From contig JAFVTW010000003.1 of NCBI GenBank assembly GCA_017503005.1, positions 1-64,000 on the forward strand: a stretch of 64,000 bases of DNA, written 5' to 3'. A program made the position numbers and the translations under genes. This document shows positions 34,493-40,738 of the stretch, piece after piece. Positions within the stretch are counted from its first letter, which is position 1. The number at the start of each line of letters is the position of its first letter. The DNA is from Clostridia bacterium (GTDB lineage Bacteria; Bacillota; Clostridia; Christensenellales; UBA1242). The notes below the pieces were generated by a model that was not told the DNA's origin, made no database searches, and was given only the letters and a program-made list of their open reading frames with translations.

Positions 34493-35104
34493 ATGGAGCA
34501 ACATCATTACTTTTTAAATGTCGAACATAAAGATAGTGACTTCTTTAGTTTTACAGATTATTTTTTGGACAAACCATATACATTCAAAAGTTGTACCGAT
34601 ATTTTCTCAAAAGATTGTATAGACTATGGTACAAGTTTACTACTAAAGACTGTTATCAAAAATGTAGAGCTAAGTGGTGCTGTATTAGATGTAGGCTGTG
34701 GCTATGGTGCGATAGGTATACTTCTAAAGAAATATTTTGAAAATATAGATGTCGATATGATAGACATAAATCAAACAGCAGTTAAATTATCACAAGAAAA
34801 TGCAAAATTGAATGGTGTTGTTGTAAATGCTTTTGAAAGTAATATGTATGAGAATGTGCACAATAAGTATGCACATATTGTCACAAACCCACCTATAAAA
34901 GCTGGAAAACAAAATTTATTCAGTGTAATAACTGGTGGAATTGAGGTGTTAGAAGATGGTGGCACTATCACTTTAGTTATCAAAAAGAAGCACGTAATGG
35001 AAAGCTTGAAGAATCATATGAACCAAATTTTTGGCAATGTGGAAGTATTGAAAAAAGATAAAGGATATTATATTTTGCATTCAGTAAAAACAAAAGCGAA
35101 TTAA
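34493..35104 (+). CDS. RsmC-like class I SAM methyltransferase
   Basis: The 203-residue protein contains the SAM site VLDVGCGYGAIGILL (about residues 63-77), the acidic VDMIDINQTAV and the N-P-P motif TNPPIKAGK (about 126-134). In base N-methyltransferases NPP[FYI] contacts the target base. It resembles the C-terminal half of RsmC (16S rRNA G1207), as in the short single-domain Firmicute members. The target is inferred. A GAGGAACG site precedes the start. Confidence 0.88.
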   Translation: MEQHHYFLNVEHKDSDFFSFTDYFLDKPYTFKSCTDIFSKDCIDYGTSLLLKTVIKNVELSGAVLDVGCGYGAIGILLKKYFENIDVDMIDINQTAVKLSQENAKLNGVVVNAFESNMYENVHNKYAHIVTNPPIKAGKQNLFSVITGGIEVLEDGGTITLVIKKKHVMESLKNHMNQIFGNVEVLKKDKGYYILHSVKTKAN

Positions 35105-35127
35105 TTTTTTTAATTCGTTTTTTTTGT
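35096..35127 (+). terminator. Terminator overlapping methyltransferase stop
   Basis: GCGAATTAA and TTAATTCG pair around a T-rich loop with a run of eight T's. Confidence 0.85.
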
Positions 35128-35176
35128 TGTCATAGTCAAAATTTGTTTTGCATACATTATACAAAAAGAGGTGTGT

Positions 35177-35467
35177 ATGGAGAATATTGTGAAGGTTGTC
35201 AATGAGAAAAAATTTACTACAAATAAGGTTACATTAGACAACAGAAATAAACTTGTGGTTAGTGGTGTAGAAAAAGCTATTAGTAGCAATAGCGAATCTA
35301 TAGTGCTACAAGTGTCTGGTAGCAAAATGTATTTGACCGGTAGTGGATTACATATAGATAGACTTGATGTAGAGTCTGGTGTTGTAGAAGCACAGGGTGA
35401 GTTTGATAGTTTTAGATTTGGTGATTCTAAATCTAAAGGGAACTTCTTTAGAAGGATGTTTAGGTAG
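35177..35467 (+). CDS. yabP: Spore cortex protein YabP
   Basis: The 96-residue protein belongs to the YabP/YqfC family, made in the mother cell and needed for spore cortex assembly. The pattern NKLVVSGVEKAISSNSESIVLQ ... MYLTGSGLHIDRLDVESGVVEAQGEF matches, with its conserved G-x-x-L-x-I-x-x-L-x-V-E-x-G run. The start is ATG 35177 after AAAGAGG. Its stop abuts yabQ, followed by divIC: the conserved Firmicute order. Confidence 0.9.
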   Translation: MENIVKVVNEKKFTTNKVTLDNRNKLVVSGVEKAISSNSESIVLQVSGSKMYLTGSGLHIDRLDVESGVVEAQGEFDSFRFGDSKSKGNFFRRMFR

Positions 35468-35821
35468 TTGAGTCTTTTTGTTTTGTTTTTATTATCCTTG
35501 TTGTTGGGTATAGTCCTTGGTGTAGTGTATGGTGCAGTAGGTATATTGAAAATAATTTTTAAAAACAACATTGTTGTTTCAAATATTTTAGATTTTATTT
35601 TTGCTATCCTATCGGGTGTCTCTGTTATAGTTTTTGTGGTCAACTTTAACTTTGGTGTATTTAGATGGTTTATAGTTGTTGGTGTACTAATAGGTATATT
35701 GTTAGAGCGAAAAACTCTAGGTAAAATATTTGCTAAAATTTTTTTGTTGATGTACAATAAATTTAGTAAGTGTATAATTGCACTCAAAAACACAAAGGTC
35801 GTAAAAAAGATTTTAAAATGA
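35468..35821 (+). CDS. yabQ: Spore cortex biosynthesis membrane protein YabQ
   Basis: The 117-residue membrane protein has about four hydrophobic segments and a basic C-terminal tail (NKFSKCIIALKNTKVVKKILK). It starts with TTG immediately after the yabP stop and overlaps the divIC start by ATGA. Sequence similarity of YabQ proteins is low; assignment rests on length, hydrophobic pattern and position between yabP and divIC. Confidence 0.8.
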   Translation: MSLFVLFLLSLLLGIVLGVVYGAVGILKIIFKNNIVVSNILDFIFAILSGVSVIVFVVNFNFGVFRWFIVVGVLIGILLERKTLGKIFAKIFLLMYNKFSKCIIALKNTKVVKKILK

Positions 35822-36084
35822 GAAATGGAAAGTCGATAAAATTAATAAGTGTAATATGTGCTATATTAATATTCACACTTTTGTGTGTGCTTGTTTTTCA
35901 GTTGGTTCGAATTTCAACTTTGAAAAATAGGGAAGACGAATTAGCATCAACTTTGGCTGCACTAGAAGAACAAGTTGATGATTACAATGCCGAAAATGAA
36001 TATATGAAAAGTTACGAATATCTAGAAGATTATGCAAGAGAAGTGTTGGGCTGGGGTAAAGAAAACGAAGTTAATTTTGATTAA
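35818..36084 (+). CDS. divIC: DivIC/FtsB-type septum formation initiator
   Basis: The 88-residue bitopic protein has a short basic N terminus, one membrane helix (about residues 8-29), and a coiled coil (NREDELASTLAALEEQVDDYNAENEYM). The conserved tail YLEDYAREVLGWGKENE is typical of DivIC/FtsB. It acts in the FtsL-DivIB-DivIC complex at the septum. It overlaps yabQ by 4 nt. ATG 35818 is used; the longer frame from 35770 lies inside yabQ. Confidence 0.9.
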   Translation: MRNGKSIKLISVICAILIFTLLCVLVFQLVRISTLKNREDELASTLAALEEQVDDYNAENEYMKSYEYLEDYAREVLGWGKENEVNFD

Positions 36085-36115
36085 AAAACGATAAGTGATT
36101 TACTTATCGTTTTTG
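36083..36115. terminator. Bidirectional terminator
   Basis: AAAAACGATAAGT and ACTTATCGTTTTT pair around GATTT, between divIC and the convergent redox operon. Confidence 0.9.
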
Positions 36116-36315
36116 TTTTGTGTTTTTACTGTTTTGTTGTCTATCTTTACAAATAGATTGCATTTGCATTCGCCCTTTGAGATAAATTCATCACATGGAC
36201 ACAAGGTGGTGTCGTCCGCAGTCACTCTGCATGGACAATGACCATCTTTTTTTAATATTCCATTTATGATGACATCTACATATTCTTTGTTTGGATTTAG
36301 TGTAAAACCTTTCAT
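36100..36315 (-). CDS. Ferredoxin:thioredoxin reductase catalytic-subunit-like protein
   Basis: The 71-residue protein has CPC, CPC and CKC pairs (CPCRVTADDTTLCPCDEF ... GECKCNLF), which is the FTR beta-subunit pattern. These cysteines bind a 4Fe-4S cluster and form the redox disulfide that reduces thioredoxin. The gap between the first two pairs is 9 residues, shorter than the plant-type 16; the second gap, 8, is standard. The gene overlaps the desulfoferrodoxin stop and is third after thioredoxin and desulfoferrodoxin. That suggests electrons from ferredoxin feed this thioredoxin. MKGF is preferred as the start over the upstream in-frame ATG because GGAG is correctly spaced. Confidence 0.78.
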   Translation of the reverse strand: MKGFTLNPNKEYVDVIINGILKKDGHCPCRVTADDTTLCPCDEFISKGECKCNLFVKIDNKTVKTQNKNDK

Positions 36316-36686
36316 TATTTTATACTCCAAAGGCCGTGTAGGTTGCAGTAAGCGAATATATTGTTGATTTCTTCGCCGTCCATTAATGCAAACTTAACTG
36401 TAGGTGCAGTATTTGGCATTAGCATTTTTCTTTGGTTGCCATATGTAGTGTTGATAGCTATCCACTCTATGTAGTGGTCAGTAGTCATAGGGTGTTCTAC
36501 ACTACCTATAGTAACTGTAAGTATATTGTTTTCTACTGAGAATGTAGGTACATGTTTTTCTACACTAGCATCAGTAGTGTTTGCTTTCATTTCTGTCATA
36601 GGTTGACCACAGCAAACCACATTTACTCTTGAGTCTTTTACATAGGCAATAATATTGCCACAATGTTCGCATCTAAAAAATTTCAT
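36315..36686 (-). CDS. dfx: Desulfoferrodoxin (superoxide reductase)
   Basis: The 123-residue protein reduces superoxide to H2O2 without making O2. The N-terminal desulforedoxin-like iron site is CEHCG ... CCGQPM. The C-terminal superoxide reductase site has VEKHVPTF, VEHPMTTDHYIEW (His ligands) and FAYCNLHGLW (Cys and His ligands). It is full length. It lies between trx and the FTR-like gene in one operon. Confidence 0.95.
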   Translation of the reverse strand: MKFFRCEHCGNIIAYVKDSRVNVVCCGQPMTEMKANTTDASVEKHVPTFSVENNILTVTIGSVEHPMTTDHYIEWIAINTTYGNQRKMLMPNTAPTVKFALMDGEEINNIFAYCNLHGLWSIK

Positions 36687-36704
36687 AATTATTCTTCCTT
36701 TGTT

Positions 36705-37013
36705 TTATTTGTGTTTTTGCATAATACTAATTAGTTCTTCTTTTGTTCTATAACCTGTGATAGTTTCTACTGGTTGACCGTCTTTAAAAACAATCATTGT
36801 AGGTACTACTTCTATAGCAAATTGATGTGCTAAAGCAGGGAATTCGTCGATATCTACTTTTACGATATCGAAATCTTGTGTGGTTTCTACAATCTCTTCA
36901 AATTCTTGAGCAAGCATTCTGCATGGACCACACCATGTAGCATAAAAATCAACTAAACATAATTTTGATGCTACTACATCTTCAAATTTTTGTTCTTCCA
37001 AATGAATTAGCAT
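36705..37013 (-). CDS. trxA: Thioredoxin
   Basis: The 102-residue cytosolic disulfide reductant has the active site ATWCGPCRML (about residues 28-37) and the cis-Pro VVPTMIVFKDG. It is complete, with an AGGAGTAA site. It is the first gene of the trx-dfx-FTR-like operon. Control probably acts at the 37031-37050 inverted repeat. Confidence 0.96.
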   Translation of the reverse strand: MLIHLEEQKFEDVVASKLCLVDFYATWCGPCRMLAQEFEEIVETTQDFDIVKVDIDEFPALAHQFAIEVVPTMIVFKDGQPVETITGYRTKEELISIMQKHK

Positions 37014-37030
37014 ATTTTACTCCTAAATAA

Positions 37031-37082
37031 TATTAGCATATTTGCTAATAATAGTTTAAATTGTGTCGGCTGTATTTGTCAA
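37031..37082 (-). promoter_or_regulatory. Promoter and inverted-repeat operator of the redox operon
   Basis: On the minus strand TTGACA (37077-37082) begins a promoter with a weak -10 (TAAACT) 18 bp on. Just downstream, TATTAGCA (37031-37038) and TGCTAATA (37043-37050) are perfect 8-bp arms 4 bp apart, placed to block transcription if bound. The cognate regulator is unknown. Confidence 0.55.
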
Positions 37083-37202
37083 ATATATTATACTTTTTTG
37101 TTGTTTACAGTTGAATTGAATAATTACTATATGGTATATTTAATGTGTATAAATATATTATATTATTAACTATATACTAGCAGATATTCAAGGGAAATAT
37201 AA

Positions 37203-37823
37203 TTGAAAAAAATATTTAATTTATCTATTTTTATGTTAATATTGTTGATTTTGCCTATGGTTGTAGTAGGCTGTGGCAAAAAAGAAGAACCACCTAAGGT
37301 GGTTGGTATTTCTGTGGGATTACAAACTGACAAGTATGTGATGACAGACAATAGAATCAAAGTTGTGTATGGTAGTGACGATGTGTATATTAAAGCTGAT
37401 GATTTTAAGGTTTCACTAAAATATAGTGATGGTTCTAGTATGGTTATTAGGCAGAACAATCTTACTACTGATGGTTTTAGTTTTTCAACCAACTTGCCTA
37501 TGGATATAACTCCAGATGTTGGAGAATATACCCTTACATTCAAATATCAAAATTATGAAGAAAAGAAGATTGTTTTAGAAGTTATAAAAGCAGATTTTGT
37601 TTTTGAACCAGAATGGGATTATACTGTGCCATATTATTATGATGGTATAGAAAAAATAATTACTTTGAAAAATTTACCTACAGGAGTTTTTGCTACATAT
37701 ACAGGCAATAGACAAACCGAAGTGGGCAAATATATGGCAGTGGCTGAACTTACACATATAAATCAAAAGAATTACAATCCATTAGGACAAGCAACCTTAG
37801 AGTGGGAAATTATAGCAGAATAA
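37203..37823 (+). CDS. Secreted lipoprotein with MBG-like domain
   Basis: The 206-residue protein starts with TTG after CAAGGGA. It has a lipoprotein signal (MKKIFNLSIFMLILLILPMVVVGC; the Cys is residue 24). Two beta-rich modules follow: an Ig-like one (residues 40-125, ending YTLTFKYQNYEE) and an MBG-type one (YYYDGIEKIITLKN ... KYMAVAELTH). Such proteins sit on the outer face of the membrane. Binding partner unknown. Confidence 0.75.
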   Translation: MKKIFNLSIFMLILLILPMVVVGCGKKEEPPKVVGISVGLQTDKYVMTDNRIKVVYGSDDVYIKADDFKVSLKYSDGSSMVIRQNNLTTDGFSFSTNLPMDITPDVGEYTLTFKYQNYEEKKIVLEVIKADFVFEPEWDYTVPYYYDGIEKIITLKNLPTGVFATYTGNRQTEVGKYMAVAELTHINQKNYNPLGQATLEWEIIAE

Positions 37824-37852
37824 AAAAACACCTATATTTAGGTGTTTTTTGT
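37822..37852. terminator. Bidirectional terminator
   Basis: AAAACACCTA and TAGGTGTTTT pair around TATT with flanking A/T tracts. Confidence 0.9.
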
Positions 37853-37865
37853 TTTAATTATTAAA

Positions 37866-38339
37866 CTATTTTGTTTTCTCTTGAACTTGAACTTGTTTTA
37901 TAGGTTTATCTTCTACAGGTATAACTGAGCTTTTTACTTGAGTAGGTTTTTGTCTGTCTTTATCTAGTGTATAGCTGTGTAGCCATTCAGGATTGAATTT
38001 ATCTGTTCTTATAGCATATTCTTTCATTACGGTAAAGTCAAAATCGTATCCTTTTGGCTCGTAGAAACCTTTGCCTGCGGCGAAGAATAGTACTAGTCTA
38101 GGAATATCGAAAGAACAGTAGTAGAAATTTCCATTGTACTCCTTGTATAGCTGTTTGATTTGTTGCATATCATCAAACTCTTTGAAGAAGTGCATATATT
38201 TTATATCTTTTTTGTAGTGATGATTATTGCAGAATTCCTTGCTTTTCTTTTTGCTATAAAATTCAGCACCTAGTGTAGAAGTGTCCCCACTCAAAATTTT
38301 ATTAAGTTCTTGTTCGCTTAAATATCTATATACTCTCAT
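37866..38339 (-). CDS. Hypothetical protein, possible ART-like N terminus
   Basis: This is a 157-residue soluble protein. The N terminus MRVYRYLSEQELNKILSG, followed by a His/Lys-rich stretch (NNHHYKKDIKYMHFF), looks like a family whose Y-R-x-L-S-x-x-E start recalls ADP-ribosyltransferase-like folds. I cannot confirm a catalytic triad. The C-terminal 35 residues are low-complexity Lys/Gln/Pro. No partner gene is adjacent. The function is unassigned. Confidence 0.5.
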   Translation of the reverse strand: MRVYRYLSEQELNKILSGDTSTLGAEFYSKKKSKEFCNNHHYKKDIKYMHFFKEFDDMQQIKQLYKEYNGNFYYCSFDIPRLVLFFAAGKGFYEPKGYDFDFTVMKEYAIRTDKFNPEWLHSYTLDKDRQKPTQVKSSVIPVEDKPIKQVQVQEKTK

Positions 38340-38462
38340 ACCAGTATTATATATCTAAATTGATATATTTGCAATACCTAATTTTTTTGAAATTAATAGT
38401 TATCAACTTGATTATTTTTGATTATTTTTGTATGATAGAAAAAAGAAGTTTACGGGGTAAAT

Positions 38463-38972
38463 ATGAGAGTATTAGTTCGCCACGAAGAAATCGTGGATAT
38501 ATGTAAAAAGTTGGGAGCACAACTTACCAAAGATTATGCTGGCAAACAACCATTAGTGGCATGTGTGCTAAAAGGAGCATGTCCTTTTCATTCAGAGCTT
38601 ATCAAACATATTGATTTAGACATAGAAGTAGACTATATTCATGTAAGCAGCTACAAGGGTACCGAAAGTACTGGTACAGTAGTTTTTAAGAAAGATTTTG
38701 ATATAGACATTACGGGTAAGGACTTAATTATTGTAGAAGATATAGTAGATACAGGTGTTACTCTTAGTACCCTAAAGCCTATACTAGAGAGTAAGGGTAT
38801 AAGTAGTTTAAAATTTGTGTCTATGTTGGACAAACCTAGCAAACGAAAAGTTGAGTTTAAGCCTGACTATGTGGGTAAAACCATTGAAGACCTTTTTGTA
38901 ATAGGATTTGGATTAGATTTAGATGAGAAGTATAGAAATCTAAAAGATATATATGTATACAACGAAGATTAA
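38463..38972 (+). CDS. hpt: Hypoxanthine phosphoribosyltransferase
   Basis: This 169-residue purine-salvage enzyme makes IMP/GMP from hypoxanthine/guanine and PRPP. The PRPP-binding loop is DLIIVEDIVDTGVTLS (about residues 95-110). The flexible loop residues VSSYKGTESTG and the C-terminal FVIGFGLDLDEKYRNL are typical. It is full length and monocistronic, with a terminator directly after. Confidence 0.95.
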   Translation: MRVLVRHEEIVDICKKLGAQLTKDYAGKQPLVACVLKGACPFHSELIKHIDLDIEVDYIHVSSYKGTESTGTVVFKKDFDIDITGKDLIIVEDIVDTGVTLSTLKPILESKGISSLKFVSMLDKPSKRKVEFKPDYVGKTIEDLFVIGFGLDLDEKYRNLKDIYVYNED

Positions 38973-38983
38973 TATACAAAACA

Positions 38984-39018
38984 AAAATGCCGATAGAATA
39001 TCTATCGACATTTTTTTT
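38984..39018 (+). terminator. Terminator after hpt
   Basis: CGATAGA and TCTATCG pair, flanked by AATGC/ACATT, and are followed by eight T's. Confidence 0.9.
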
Positions 39019-39035
39019 GTAAGGGGAATAAAAAA

Positions 39036-39125
39036 CAAAAAAAGAAGCAAGTGAACTTGCTTCATACATAAATCCAAAGGTTGGTATTACCAACAAAAAA
39101 TGTATAAAACATTTTTGATTTATGT
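39036..39125 (-). ncRNA. Candidate structured small RNA, ~90 nt
   Basis: A compact transcription unit lies in the hpt-adh gap. On the minus strand a promoter (39132-39160) is followed at once by ACATAAATC (39117-39125). This pairs perfectly with GATTTATGT (39066-39074) and closes two inner hairpins: AAAAATGT/ACATTTTT (39096-39116) and GTTGGT/ACCAAC (39080-39094). The unit ends in a terminator, GAAGCAAGT/ACTTGCTTC (39044-39063), with seven T's. A 14-codon frame (MFYTFFVGNTNLWIYV) lies inside but has no ribosome site. A three-way-junction small RNA is the best reading. The class was not recognised. Confidence 0.6.
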
Positions 39126-39131
39126 CTAATC

Positions 39132-39160
39132 ATTATAGCACATAAATTGTAATAAGTCAA
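39132..39160 (-). promoter_or_regulatory. Promoter of the candidate small RNA
   Basis: On the minus strand TTGACT (39155-39160), 17 bp, TATAAT (39132-39137), predicting a start near 39125, exactly where the structured region begins. Confidence 0.75.
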
Positions 39161-39261
39161 TACTGTTTTTGAAAAATTGTTTATTTTTATCTATTTATTT
39201 GGTTATTTTAACCATAAAAATGATTAAATATTTTTAATTCAGTGCAATTTTAGACAAAAAT

Positions 39262-39292
39262 AAAACACCCAACTTTAATGTGGGTGTTTTAA
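39262..39292 (-). terminator. Terminator of iron alcohol dehydrogenase gene
   Basis: AAAACACCCA and TGGGTGTTTT pair; the minus-strand copy is followed by T's. A second minus-strand terminator (39037-39063) lies beyond it. Confidence 0.85.
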
Positions 39293-39296
39293 TATA

Positions 39297-40451
39297 TTAC
39301 ATAGCTTCGTTATACAAATCGATAAAGTCTTGTAAAGATACTTCTCTTGGATTGCCAGGTTTGCAAGGGTCTTCCATTGCTTTTTTAGCAAGCATTTCTA
39401 TATCTTCTGCTTTGCAACCAGTGTCTTTTACGGTTTGTGTAACTCCTACGGCAGCAGAAAGTTTTTTGATTTCAGCTACGAAAGCATCTACTGCTTCTGC
39501 ATCTGTTAAACTGCTAGCATTTGAGTATCCTATACCAGCTAGAATCTCTTTGAATCTATCAGCACATACAGCACCATTGAATCTCATTACTGTAGGTAGC
39601 AGGATAGCATTTGCTACACCGTGAGGTGTGTCGTATACAGCACCTAATTGATGAGCCATTGAGTGAACGATACCTAATCCTACATTTGAGAATCCCATAC
39701 CAGCCATATATTGTGCTAGTGCCATATTCTCTATAGCTTTAGCATCTTTTTGGTTTACAGCTGCTTCTAGGTTTTCAAATATAAGTTGAATTGATTTTAG
39801 GTGGAACATATCGCTCATTGTGTTGTGACCTTTGGTAATATATCCTTCTACTGCATGAGTAAGTGCATCTAGACCTGTAGCTGCAGCAGTTGCTTTAGGT
39901 AATGTTTCCATAAGTTCGCTGTCTACAATAGCTAGTACAGGAATATCGTTAGGGTCTACACATACCATTTTTACTTGTCTTTCTTCGTCGGTGATTACAT
40001 AGTTGATTGTAACTTCAGCTGCAGTACCGTGTGTAGTAGGTAGTGCGATTACTGGTAGACATTTGTTTTTGGTGTTTGATAGTCCTTCTAGTGATACAAC
40101 ATCGGCTCTATCTGGGTTTGTCATAATGATAGCTATACCTTTTGCAGTATCCATAGCACTACCACCACCTACTGCTACAATTACATCTGCACCACATGCT
40201 TTGCATGCTGATACACCGTCTTGTACATTTTTTACTGTAGGATTTGGTTTTACATCGCTAAATACCACATACTCAATATTAGCTTGATCAAGTACATCGG
40301 TAACTTTTTGTGCAACACCACATTTTACTAGAGAACCGTCAGTTACTACTAATACCTTTTTGAAATTTCTAGCTTTTATTTCGTTAGCAAGTTCTACCCT
40401 AGAACCTCTACCAAAATATGCAGTTTCATTTAAGATAAATCTTTCTGCCAT
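39297..40451 (-). CDS. Iron-containing alcohol dehydrogenase
   Basis: This 384-residue group III NAD(P)-dependent dehydrogenase has the cofactor motif DVIVAVGGGSAMDTAKGIA (about residues 85-105), the PTTHGTAAEVT segment, and iron ligands in LDALTHAVEGY and HSMAHQLGAVYDTPHGVAN. It is like the 1,3-propanediol/butanol-type enzymes that dispose of reducing power in fermentation. The substrate is not readable from sequence. Monocistronic; AAGGAGCAA site. Confidence 0.92.
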   Translation of the reverse strand: MAERFILNETAYFGRGSRVELANEIKARNFKKVLVVTDGSLVKCGVAQKVTDVLDQANIEYVVFSDVKPNPTVKNVQDGVSACKACGADVIVAVGGGSAMDTAKGIAIIMTNPDRADVVSLEGLSNTKNKCLPVIALPTTHGTAAEVTINYVITDEERQVKMVCVDPNDIPVLAIVDSELMETLPKATAAATGLDALTHAVEGYITKGHNTMSDMFHLKSIQLIFENLEAAVNQKDAKAIENMALAQYMAGMGFSNVGLGIVHSMAHQLGAVYDTPHGVANAILLPTVMRFNGAVCADRFKEILAGIGYSNASSLTDAEAVDAFVAEIKKLSAAVGVTQTVKDTGCKAEDIEMLAKKAMEDPCKPGNPREVSLQDFIDLYNEAM

Positions 40452-40662
40452 AAATTTGCTCCTTAATTTTTTATATTTATATTAAAAGGTTGTACCTTAA
40501 AATATCATGTGTAATATTTTGAAATTAATTTTTAATTTATGATATATCTTCCTTTGCAAGTTTATCAATTTTGGTTTTATTTGTAAAACAAAACTGCTGT
40601 TGTAAAATTTTATTGTTTAATTTGTACTGAAATATTTTGGGTGTCTGGCAGTGCATACTAGT

Positions 40663-40688
40663 TTATCAAGTTGACAAAATTTTGATAA
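40663..40688 (+). promoter_or_regulatory. Inverted repeat at a possible lon promoter
   Basis: TTATCAA (40663-40669) and TTGATAA (40682-40688) flank a TTGACA (40671-40676). The spacing fits an operator over a -35, but a clear -10 is lacking. No CIRCE or CtsR-type heptad repeat was seen. The rest of 40452-40738 is AT-rich without other visible structure. Confidence 0.3.
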
Positions 40689-40738
40689 TAATGTACCTTT
40701 AAATTGTGTAAAATATTAAAAACTTAAAAGGGGAAAGT

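Noticed and set aside
39097..39112. 14-codon frame inside the candidate small RNA
   Set aside because: No ribosome site, and its start lies within a predicted stem; a structured RNA explains the region better.
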